Below, piece after piece: positions 19,301 to 31,300 of a stretch of 64,000 nucleotides of DNA. This stretch comes from Okapia johnstoni (taxonomy: Eukaryota; Chordata; Mammalia; Artiodactyla; Giraffidae). The translations under genes and the position numbers were made by a program. How positions within the stretch are numbered: the first letter of the stretch is position 1; each line of letters starts with the position of its first letter. The stretch covers positions 6,998,501 to 7,062,500 of the forward strand of contig CM044316.1 of the NCBI GenBank assembly GCA_024291935.2. The letters run 5' to 3'. The notes under the pieces are model-generated. The model worked only from the letters and a program-made list of their open reading frames with translations. It made no database searches and was not told where the DNA came from.

Positions 19301-22300
19301 CAATGAGGGCCCCTCGGCACGGCCATCACTGGGGGCTGCATCCAAGATGCCTTGTCTGACCCATAGGCACTTCTGGACCCCCTACCAGCGATGGAGGCCA
19401 CCGCATGAGCCCCCAGTTCCCCCAAGAGTCTTGGATACGGGACTCCGCTTGGTCTGCTTGCTCCAAAGCACCTAAAAATAGGTGCTTCACTGGAGCTGCT
19501 CAAACAAAGAGGCCAATATGGCCCCCTGGCTTGCAGAATTCTTAGACAACGGCAATTGCAGAACCGTCGAATCTGGGACACGTGGAATCTCAGGAGCTTG
19601 GGATCCCAGAATCTCAGAATCAGGACATCTGGACCCTCAGACTTGCGTGAACTGGCTGGCCTCTCCCAATAAGCTCACGTCTGGGATTCTTGTGTTCTCA
19701 AGAGACACATTTCTTGGGGTCTCACTCCCTTAGCTGGTCCAGGCCTTCATTCCCCAAACCTCGAACCCTTTCCAGCCCTCCCCTGACCCCTGCATCTGGG
19801 CTGAACCCTGACCTGGCCCTGCTCACCATCCGTCTACCACAGAGCTTCTCAAAGGAAGGAGATTCTGCCCCCAGGGGATACTGTGGCCCTGTCTGAAGAC
19901 AATTTTGGTTCTCATGACTGCAGGTTCAAGGGTGGGGGTGGGGGTGGCTCCCAGCATCTGGTGAGTGGAGGCCAGGGGTGCTACTGAAGATCCCGCAATG
20001 CACAGGATGCCCCCGCACCCCTAGAGAATGATTCGGCCCCACAAGTGAGCAGCACTGCGTTTGAGAAACTGTTCTAAATGATGCAGACTCCTGTATCCCC
20101 ATCACACTCTCACCTCCTGGCAGCCATGTGCCAGTCATGCGCCTTCTCTCAGGCTCTGCAGAAAGACCCTTGTGGCAGTGATCACAGCCTGCTGATCCCT
20201 ACCCTCCACCCTCACCAGCTCTGAATTCTTTGGCCCCTGACAGTTGGCCCTCAATCTCCTGGGCAAATTGGAGAGTAGGGGATTGGGGAAAGTATCAGTA
20301 CCAACCCTGGTGCTTAGCCCTCTTTCTGGACCATCCTCAAATTGAAGCTGATCCAGCAATTGCATCTGTCGGGCTCTGGATGGGGCACAAGTTCTCCCAG
20401 TGTGTTAACCTTGGCCCCAGCAATTGGCCTGTGCCCCAGCTGGCATGCTTGCCTGCATCAGGTGGGTGCAGCAGGCAGAGGAGGCACAGGCCAGGATTCC
20501 CGTGGTCACTCCAGGCATTGACTCCACAGGCGGATAATGGAGAGTTGGCTCTATCTGTGTGAGGGTTCCTAGGAGGGATGTGATTCCAAGTCGTAAGCCT
20601 GAAAAGGGGTCTGGGAGGCAGGAGGCAGGGACGGGCCCTCTGCAGCTCAGGCTCAAGGGCTCCTCACTCTTCATCTGGCAGGTATTGGTTGAGTACCTGC
20701 CATGTGCCAGGTACTGAGATGCTTCAGTGCCCCTGGGGTGGGGGTGGGTGGCTTATGTGCCAGCGGAGGACACTGGCAATTTCAGAGGTGCTAAGGAAAG
20801 AAAAGAAAAAGGGCAATGAGCGAGAAAATCATAGGGGCTCCGTTTAGCAGGTGGCCAGGGAAGGGTTCTCCAGGCAGAGGGAATAGCCAGTGCAAAGGCC
20901 CTGAGGCCAGAAAGAGTTAAGTGGGCTTAAAGCTTCATGAGCTGTCTGGGCAGAGTGAAAGAGGGGTGAGGAGGAGAAAGCAGTGAACCTGGAAAGACCC
21001 ACAAAGGTCTGACCTCGCAGGGCCTTACAGGTGGTAGTTGGGAATCTGGCTTTTATTGGAGGTATGATGAGAAGCCAGGTGAGTTTTTACCAGGGTGTGA
21101 CTTTAAAAAAAAAAAAGATCACCCTGGCTGCCAGGTGGGGGACAAAGAGAGGAGGACTGAAGGCAGCAAGCCCTGGTGATCCCCTAGGAAAGCCAAGAGG
21201 ACTCCTCCAGAGAAACCCCTTCAGGGCTCAGGAGTACAGAGGCCAGAGGCCTCTCAGGGGAGAGGGGTGGGGAGCCAGCTGGGCCCTTCCAAGGTGCCTG
21301 GTCGGGCTCCTGGAGCTGGGGTGCTGTGAAGGGCCCCGGCCAGGGGAACCCCAGCCCCTCAGGGTCTCCCCTCTCTGTTGCAGATGGGCAGCCCCATCCT
21401 GGCCTCAGCGAAGCCCTTCCCTGTGCCACCTCCGCCACCCATCGGATCAGCAGCTGGTGAGTTGCCACGCTGGCCCTGACCTCAGGGAGGGCAGGGGGGC
21501 AAGCAGGACATACCTAGGCCCAAGAGAAGCCCCCAGGAGTGAGACGGGGTCAGAAGGGAATCAGGACACTAGGCAGGAGGAGGTGGCTCCCCTCAGACAA
21601 GCCCCTGGGTGTTTGCAGGGGGTGGTGGGAGGACTGGGATGAACACAGACAGTCAACTCTCATTATCCCTGCCAGGAGCAGGGCCAGAAGGCCAGGAGCC
21701 TGGAGGTTGGACCCCTGGAGTCCTGTCTCTGCCAGGTGACCCTTAGAATAAGGTTCGGCCTCTCTGAGTCTCAGTTTCCCCATCTGTAAATGGAGTCCTT
21801 GCAGTGCATCTTACAACCTCACCTCGAAGACCAGAGGGATGTAGCGTCGGAGCAGGAATCAACAGCAGTGCTGATGGCAGCAACCTTTTATTAAATGGCT
21901 TGAAAGCAAAACTGTTAGTCGCTCAGTCGTGTCTGACTCTTTGCAACCCCATGGACTGCAGCCCGCCAGGCTCCTCTGTCCATGGGATTCTCCAGGCAAG
22001 AATACTGGAGTGGGTTGCCATTCCTTTCTCCAGGGAATCTTCCTGATGCAGGGATCAAACTTGGGTCTCCCACACTGCAGGCAGATTCTTTACCATCTGA
22101 GCTACCAGAGAAGCCCCATATTAAATGGATGGGCAGGCGCTAATGTGTAACAGCATCCATATTGGGATTAATAATAGCTCTCTGTTATTTAGTGCTTTCT
22201 GTATACTATGCTTTCAGTGCGGGACTTTACCCCACTGAATCTTTGCCATAGCCCTGGGGGGAGTGGTCCCGTTAACCTGGAGGTAACCCCATGGTTTCTG

Positions 22301-25300
22301 CTCGGCCCCTCAGTGGAACCCATTTCCACATCTGTTCCATGGGTGTGATTCATAGCCACTCATGGAGGCAAGATCTTGAAAATGAGAGAAATCAATCAGG
22401 AAGAGTCAAAATAAGAACCCACATTGATCGTGGGCCTACTGGGGGCCAGGCTTCAGGCCAAGTGAAGCGTTTCCCAGCGCTGAGTTGTGTCATGTTCACC
22501 CTGCACTTCACGGGGTCAAGGTTCCCATTTGAAAGCTGTGGTTGCAATCATTTAAATAAGCACCTGCAGCGTGTTAATTTTTCTTTGATTACGGGTGTGA
22601 GAAAACTCCCTCAGTCACTGCATACAGGCACGGAAGCTCTTGGTTCTCGGGACTTGTCCCCATTTTTAGGTCTGGAAAACTGAGGCTCAGTGAGGTTGCC
22701 GCACCTCCCCTTTCCCCTCAAAGGAGGTCAGGGTCACTGGAGCCACAGGCTGAGCAGGGCCTGACTGCCCTCCTCCAAAGACGGGAGACGCAGGGAGGAA
22801 AGTGCATTCTCTTGAATGGTTCCTGCTGCCGAGTTTTACCAAATTTGCTGGAAAAAGGAAACTCAATGAACAAATCACTCCAATTTGGGGAGGACCAAGA
22901 CAAAAAAGCAGCCCGCGGCGTAACCAAAATGGGAAAGTCATCTAGGACCCTCCCAGGGGACAGATGAAAGTTGACTGTGCCACCAGACTTGGAGACATTC
23001 CTTGTGATCCCCGCTGTGGTCTCTGCACACTCCGCCCCCGCCCCCACCCCCCACAGTGCAGCAGGGCTGGGTTCCATATGCAGGCACGTGCCCTGGGAGC
23101 TGAATCTCCTATTTGACCCAACTGCTCTGGAAGGGTCCACACATACTCCCCCAACCTCCATACTGACACCCACACACTCCCTGACTCTTGGAGGTGGCCC
23201 ACGGGCTGAGTTCTCTAGAACCTGTCTGAGACTGCCTGGGAACCTCCCCACCCCCTCACTGTCCCTTTGCCCAAGGAAAGGAAACCGAGGCCTGTGGCTA
23301 ACCTGTCCCCATTGGCACTTCCTTGCAGCTGCTGGGATGGAGGCAGCCTGGACTTCCAACCGGGCTCCCCCTCACCCCATCCCCTGGGCCACTACCCAGG
23401 CCCCCCGGATGGCCAGGGGCCCTGGGAGCACCCCCTGATTCAGGAGGCTGGGGAGGACCTCCCATCTGAGCAGAGGTTTGAGGACTCCATCATCATGAGC
23501 ACCATGAAGCCCCATGCTGAGCTGGAGGGCTCCAGAAGGTTCTTGTACCACCGCCAGGGGGAATCGAAAATATTTGAGAAGGTCCCCCGGGGCCGCCCCA
23601 GGTTCGACTGGCTCCAAGACGCAGACGAGGCGGTCCCGCTCCAGGACGTGGGGCCGGACATGGACTTGCCTCCCCAGCCACCACCCCTCACCTCCTTCAG
23701 GACAGTGCTTATGCCCGTGGACGATACCGCAAAGATGTTGGATGGGCCGGGGGTGGGCACCAGAGGGCACCTGGCAGACCTGGAGGACCTGACCCAGCCG
23801 TCCGAGTGGAGCCTGCCCCGGTCCGCCTCCGAGGTGGCCACGCAGACCTGGACGGTGAACTCAGAGGCATCGGTGGAGCGGCTGCAGCCGCTGCTGTCCT
23901 CTGTCCGGACGAGGCCCTACTTGTGCGAACTCCTGGAGGAGGTGGCCGAGGGGGCAGCCAGCCCCGAAGAGGATGAAGACGAGGAGCCAGCTGTGTTCCC
24001 GTGCATCGAGTGCAGCATCTACTTCAAGCAGAAGGAGCACCTCCTGGAGCACATGAGCCAGCACCGCCGAGCCCCGGGCCAGGAGCCGCCGGCTGAGCTG
24101 GCCCCGCTGGCCTGTGGCGAGTGTGGCTGGGCCTTCGCTGACCCCGGTGCCCTCGAGCGGCACCGCCAGCTGCACCAGGCCTCCCGGGAGAAGATCATCG
24201 AGGAGATCCAGAAGCTAAAGCAGGTCCCAGGTGACGCGCCTATGGAGACCCCTCGGGCCTCAGTGCCTGTGTTTTCTGTGGCTTCCCTGCGCCCAGTGAG
24301 AGCCTGCTCAGGGAGCATGTGAGGCTGGTGCACGCCCATCCACACTGGGAGGAGGAGGATGGTGAGGCTTTTGAGGAGGAGGGCCCTGCCAGCCAGCCCG
24401 GCACCAGCCAGGATGCCTACACCCAATTCTCTGAAGCCGCCGACTACTTTGGCAAAGCTGAACCGCTCTTGGCCCCCACGTGGCGGGAGAATCCTGCTGG
24501 ATACGACCCCAGCCTGGCCTTTGGCCCAGGCTGCCAGCAGCTGGGCATGAGGGATTTCCCACTGTCGAAGCCACTCCCCCACTGCTCGAGCCAGAGGCCC
24601 CTGGGAAGGCAGACCTTCCCCTTGCCACTAGCATCCACTGCCTACTCCTTACAGGCCAGCAGAAGTAAGAGTGCTGTCCAACCTCAGGGGCTCCCAGCCC
24701 ACCTGGAGGACCAGAGGCACCCATGGAGTGAAGAGGAAGACGAGGAGGAGGAGGAGGAGGAGGAATTACTGCTGGCCTCGGAAATGGACCTTTCCCCCGA
24801 AAACAGGGTCTTTGCGCTGCCAGCCAGCCCCGGCCTCATCCCACAGCCAGCCCTGGAGCTGAAGCGGACATTCCGAGAAGCTCTGCAGACGGCGGTGGCC
24901 TCGAGGGCACAGCAGCAGCAGCTCTGTGGGATGGTGCCTGTAGTGCTGGTGGCGAAGCTCGGGCTGCGAGTCATGGCTGCAGCAGCCAGGGCCCCCCCAA
25001 GGCTGCAGCCTGAGGAGCTGGGGTTTGGGGGCGCCCACCCCCTGGACTTCCTGCTCCTGGACACACCACTGGGCAGCCCTCTGGGGCTGGACCCATTCCT
25101 GGATGGGGACCCAGAGGTGGCACTGAAGCCTGAGGAGCGGAAATGCCCCTACTGCCCTGACCGCTTCCACAATGGCATCGGCTTGGCCAACCATGTGCGG
25201 GGCCACCTGAACCGCGTGGGTGTCAGCTACAACGTTCGGCATTTCATCTCCGCTGAGGAGGTGAAGGCCATTGAGCGCAGGTTCTCCTTCCAAAAGAAGA

Positions 25301-28300
25301 AGAAAAAAGGTAGGGTGGCTCCACTCCAGCACCCACCTCCCTCCGAGGCCAGGGCCGGGGAGATGGACAGCTGGGCGACTGAGTCCTGAACCAAGAAACC
25401 CTCGATCTAAACCCTCCTGTAGTCCCCAGCAGGTGAAGTCAGGGAGCTGAGGCCAAGGTCACCGCATCAGAGGAGATGTGAGGACATCCCAACTGTCTGG
25501 CCCTTCCAGTAGCTGGAGTGTGGGCTGAGGAGTCAGCCCCAGGCATAAAATATCATTGAGTCCTTCATTCGACAAATCTTTATTGAGTGAGGTCACCACA
25601 ATGAACAGGAGTCCCTGCCCTTCTGGAGTGCACAGTCCCAGAGGCATGGTGGGACCCTGGCTGACTTCAGAACCCCTGGGGCTGCCTGTGAGGTATGCTG
25701 ATTCCCAAGCACCAAGGTTCTGATTCCAGAGGTCTGTCTCCACATGAGTGCCCTGGGGAGTTCTGACACTGGCAGACATGGAGCCTACATGGGGAGGGGC
25801 TGGTATGGTCTTTGAGAGTGTGTGTGTATACGCACACTCCGGGGAACGGGCAGGGGACCGACTGCCACAAAACTAGGCAGTTACAGTGTTAAATGACCAG
25901 GGCTGTGAAGGGGGCAGCTCGGGGAGGGGTGTGGGGAAGCCTAGAGAAGATCCCCAACTCTGGGGGATCTGAGCCAATTCCCAGAGGAAGGCATCCCACC
26001 CATTGATCCATTGCTTCATTCAGCCAAGGTTTCATTCATCCAAGGTTTCATTGATAACACTGGGGTGATACAGACATGAGCTCTAGAGGAAAGAAGGGTA
26101 TTAATCAAACATTCATCCAAATGACTGCAAATCCATCCTGGAGAAGTATTTCTGGGGGTGAGGTCCTTGATGCTTTGAGCTGTGTGAAGGGAGACAGTAG
26201 AAGGCCAGGAAGAGAAGACTTCTTGAAGTGAGCAGATGCAGGTAGGAGCATGTACAGCAAAGGGCAAGGGAGGCATCCAGGGTGAGGACCAGCACTGGGT
26301 GTGTGATCGACTGAGGCAGCAGCCCTGGGAACGGGGAGAGAGAGAGCAGAGGATGTAGAGTAACACCCCCCTCCACCCCCCACCCAGGCAGTCATGTCCT
26401 CTCTCTCTCTCCACAGTGGCTAACTTCGACCCGGGCACCTTCAGCCTGATGCGCTGTGACTTCTGCGGGGCCGGCTTTGACACTCGGGCCGGCCTCTCCA
26501 GCCATGCCCGGGCCCACCTGCGTGACTTTGGCATCACCAACTGGGAGCTCACTATCTCGCCCATCAACATCCTACAAGAGCTGCTGGCCACCTCGGCTGC
26601 TGAGCGGCCCCCCAGCCCCCTCTGCCGTGAAGCCGGGGTGCCGCCTAGTGGCTTTCTGACCTCCCGTCGGCCCCGCTTACCTCTTACAGTGCCCTTCCCA
26701 CCCACCTGGGCTGAGGACCCTGGGCCAGCCTACGGAGATGGTAAGGGGAGAAGGGGCAGGCAGGGCTAGAGCCCTGACCCTTCCCAGGGGCCTGGAGGGA
26801 TGGAGGAGTGGGAGGTGGGCCGCCAGTCTGCTTTCCTGCAAGTGTTTTCAAGTCACCTTACCAAGTAGGTTGACTACTGTCCTGCCACTTAGGAGTCCTT
26901 TCTATCTTACTCAGTGGCTGGGCCAGGGCTCTGTCTAGGTCCAGTTCCTCCCTGCCCTGCCTGACGGTGGTTTTAACAGAGGCTTACTGATCTCTTTACT
27001 AGGAGCCAGATACTCTTCTAAGCCTTTTACAAATATGAACTCATTTATATCCTCATAACAACCCTTTAAAGGCAGGTGTTATTATCCCCATTTTACAGAT
27101 TAGGAAACTGAGACTCAGAGATCTTCATCAATATGCCCAAGGTCATACAGCTGAAAGCATATGGAGCTGGGGTTTGAAAGGCCAGAAAGCATAAGCTTCA
27201 GAATCCTTGATCTTAATGATATCTTTTGCCTGGAGCAGCACTGTCTGGTGGAACTTTCTGAGACAATGGAAATGTTCTCTAGAGACTCATACTGTCCTGC
27301 AGGGTCACCATTGGCCACATATGGGTATTGAGTCAAAGGCAGTTAGTACAAGGTTAGTCGTGACCCAAGTGGACAGTGTAGATCTAGAGTTTACATTCTA
27401 GATTTTCACTGGTGCCTACAGTGTACATCTGGGCTTCCCAGATGGCTCAATGGTAAAGAATCCGCCTGCCAATGCAGGAGCCACAGGGACGCAGGTTCGA
27501 TCCTTGGGTCAGGAAGATCCCCTGGAGGAGAAAATGACAACCATTCTAGTATTCGTGCTGGGATAATCCTATGGACAGAGGAGCCTGGTGGGCTATAGTC
27601 CATGGGGTCACAAAGAGTCGGACATGACTGAGCGACTGAGCACACACGCATGCACTGTGTCCAGCAGCACTGATAATACCTCCCTTAAGTGAGTGCTTGC
27701 TGTGTCCCCAGGTTTCATCTCACTTACACCTCAAAACAATTCCATGGAGCTAAGGATTTCTGTGATCCTGTCTTTTGGAGAAGGAAACTGTGGGTCATCT
27801 GCTTTGCCACAGCCACAAAGCAGCACAGCTAGACTTCTGAACACCACGTTAGGTGGTCTCGTCAGAGGCTGGGGATGATCCAGAAGTAATATTTTGGTGA
27901 AGGAGCCTGGGGCCGGACTCTGTGGAGGAAGTGGAAATATGAAGGACTCAGCCTTACAAAGCCTGACTTTGTGGGAGTCTTTACTGAACCTCACAGGAGA
28001 AAAACTTAGCAGTGAGGAGAAAGTGGGCTCTGAGGAATGGAGAAGGTACCTGAACAGGGGAATTGTCCAGGGGCTGCTTGGGGCCAAGGGTTCCTTCTGT
28101 TTCTCCTACCTGGAGTTTTCAGGGTCCTGGGCTTCTCAAGTGGTGCTAGTGGTAAAGCACCCATCTGCCAATGCAGGAGATATAAAAGATGTGGGTTCAA
28201 TCCCTGGGTCAAGAAGATCCCCGGGAGAAGGGCAGGGTAACCCACTCCAGAATTCTTGCCTGGAGAATCCCATGGACAGAGGAGCCTGGCAGGCTACAGT

Positions 28301-31300
28301 CCATAGGGTCTCAAAGAGTCAGACACAACTGTAGTAACTTAGCGCGCGCACACACACACCCCTAGATCTGTACTCTGCCTTTGCTGGATCCATCGAGACC
28401 CCTTACCAGTGAAGGACATTTGAGGGTCTGCAAACGGAAGAGTGTGGCTGTTGAAGCCCCCTCCCCTCCTTGGACAAGGAAGATTTGAGGCAGAGAGAGA
28501 GGATAGTGGTTGGTTGAGGTCACACTTCAGGGAGAGGCAGAGGGGGGCCGTGACCTCAGGCTTCTTGCCTGTGTGAAGGCTATCCCCTGGGCACCCAGCT
28601 CACATACCTGGCTAGGTTTCCTGGTGTCTCAGTGGTGGCTGGGAGGTGCAGTTTGCTCTGAAGATGGCTAGTCGCGGGTGGGAGTGGGGGAGGGGGTGAA
28701 GGGGGACGGACAGGAAGCAGTTTATAGGCTCCAACCTTGGCCGCTTCTTTCTCTGACAGAGTCCTGAATGTCAGGCTTACACCCTTTACTTGGCACTCGG
28801 TTCAGGCACCCAGGGGATAGCAACACGCAACCAGCAGCCAGGTTCTGTTTCTACCAGAAGATGAGTGTACCAGCCTCCAGTTAGTGCTGAGGAAGCTGAC
28901 CGTGTCACTGGGACAAAGAAGTCAGCCTGGTACCGCACTGGCCCTGGTCTTGGGGGGTTCGGGTTATGATCAGTCTTTCAGTGAACATGTTGGGGGTGAG
29001 GGTGTTAAGGAGTGGTTGATAAGATCCTAGAAGCCTTGAGGAACGATGTCCAACAGTAGGGCCAGGTCTGGGCACCAACCACGAGAAGCGGCCATCCTTA
29101 GAAGGATCTCCCATGCCTCCCAAAGTGGGCGGTAGGGAGCGGACTCCAAGTCGGGGGCGGGGCAGTGGTCGGATGCTGGCCCCACCCAGCTGTCAAGTAA
29201 CAGCTGGGGGCAATCCGTTTAGTTTGGGGGAGGGAGAAGCAGGTTGCGCTTGAAATGTGGTGCCGGCCTTGTGGGGAGTTCAGTAGGATTGCCAGGTAGC
29301 GCCGTCAGGGGACAGCTGGATGCCAGCATGATGTTGGGGGATCCTCCTGGTTGGGGATCAGGTGTCTTCCAGGATTCCTGACCCGGAGCGGAGACTTCAA
29401 GGAAGGGAATGAAACAGTGTCCCCAGGCAGGTCCTAGCTCCGCCCGTCGGGCTGTAGGAGCCTGGATGCTGTTAAGGCGAGTGCGTGTGGCTGGAGGATT
29501 CCCATCGTAGTCTTAGAGATGTCCAGGGTACGGGGAGAATGTCTCGGCCCGTTGAGACACGGCTAGGGCAGCAACTGGCTGCCGCTAAGTAGCACTGCGT
29601 GCGTGAGTGCGCGAGCTCTCCTCTCGTTGGGCGGGGACAAGGGGTTCTTTCGCGGTGCTCGGCGCTCGGCTGGCCGCCCTGGGCGCACCCCGAGGGGTGG
29701 GGCGGAGCGGAGCAGGCTCCGCGGCGGCGGCACTCGGCGTTCCGCTGCTCTCGCCTGGGGCGGCCGCCCCCCGCGTGCGCCGGAGCCAAGATGGCCGCCT
29801 CCACCGCCCAGTGCCGAGTGACAAAAGCGGAGAGCAAGGCGGCGGGGGGGGCCGCGCGCGGGGGGCGCCCGTGAGCGCGCGCCCGCCGGGGCGCCCCCGC
29901 CGGGCCCCCCGAGCCCGGGCCCCGCGGCTCTCCCCGCGCCGCCGCCGCCGCCCCCACCCCCGCCGCCGCCGCCGCCGCGGGACGGGCCCAAGGCCGAGCC
30001 GGAGCCGGGGCCCGGGCCCGCGCCCGCTCCGGGTAAGAGGCCGCGCCGGGGAGGGTGCGGGGAGGGCAGAATTGGCGTCCCGCCCGCTCCCTGCTGCAGC
30101 CGCCGCCCCAGACACCCGCCGTCCAGTCTCCGGGACTTCCCCTCCCCCCAAGCTCTCCAGTCGCGGGGACCCTGGGCCTCCTGTCGCGGCTCGCAGGGTC
30201 CAGAGCTTCAGAAACACTCTCCGCTGCCACTTTGCGGAACCCTCACCCCATCTGACAGATAGCCGCTAAGCTCCTTGGAGCCCCTGGTTTGTCTCTCACC
30301 GCAGCCTCTGTACCTCCGGCGCGGAAACCGACTCCAAGTCACTTCAGCCTTGACACGGTTGCTGCCCCGACTGACAGATGCTCCCACTCCACCCGGAGAC
30401 TTTGACAAAGTCCTCGGCGTCCCAGGCGCCCACCCCCGCCGACCCCCAACTTCCTTTCTCCTTGCCTCTGTAGGACTCAGACTGAGCCGGGGACCTATCT
30501 GCACCCTCCCCCTTCCCCGTTCATAACACGGAGCATTTCCAGGGCCCCATCTGACACAACGTTCCTTCATTCTGACCTCTCTCCATGCTCTGAACGCTAA
30601 AACTCGGACTCAACAGGCCTCTCAGGCCCCTTTCTCCAAAAAATTAGACCATGAAAACTCACCTTTGATTCCCTGTCCTCATATACATCTTACCCAGAGA
30701 AGCTTTCCAGCCTGATGGATGCCTTAGAAACTTCTGAGAAAGTTCTGTGATTCCCATTCTCACTGTCCCCAGTCAGGTCCCTGGCTGTTCCAAGCTCCCA
30801 TTTCTTACCTTTACCCTTTGCTTGGGTTTAGCTTGTGATAAGAAGACCACCCCAGGGCCCCCTAGTTGTCTTGCCTGGTGGCGATTTCCCACAAGTCTCA
30901 GGGAGCCTCTCTTCCAGTCCTGTGCTGCCTGCCTCTGCACTGCCTCTGTGGCCTCTGACCCTGGCCTTTTCTTTCTGAATTCCGCTTCTGACTGCCACCT
31001 GCCCGCCCCCCAAGACTGACAGATGCTCCGCTCCGCAGAGAGGAGCCCAGAGACATCTCTGTGCCCGTAGAGATATCTTCTCTGAGATTAGCACTGCATC
31101 CGGTGACCTATCCGTGCTGTGGTAGGTGGAAGCCGTTCCTAGTTCGTGCTGTCAGTGGGCGGCCTGGACAGCCCTGCGTCGTATCGGAGCTCGGGGTTAT
31201 GGATGGAGCCTCAGCTTTCATGGGGTGAGCTGCGTCCCAGAGTGAGAGCAGGCACCAAAGATGAGGAAGAAGGCTCCCACTACCATCACCCCTACGCCCG

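Larger units (their letters stand above)
16347..21383 (+). other. WIZ: WIZ intron 1 (long form)
   Basis: About 5 kb. Contains old repeats at about 16880-17200, a short CHR SINE (18076-18205), a MER5A-like element (19838-20080) and an unassigned old repeat (about 20865-21140). No further exon recognised. Confidence 0.6.

Noticed and set aside
22718..23359. 213-residue minus-strand frame before WIZ exon 3
   Set aside because: It has no recognisable domain or splice context and lies mostly in intron 2 opposite WIZ; probably chance.
29472..30230. 252-residue minus-strand frame and overlapping 200+ residue plus-strand frames in the internal CpG island
   Set aside because: All frames are open together because of GC richness. 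Only the plus-strand frame that joins the 31372 exon has supporting context.
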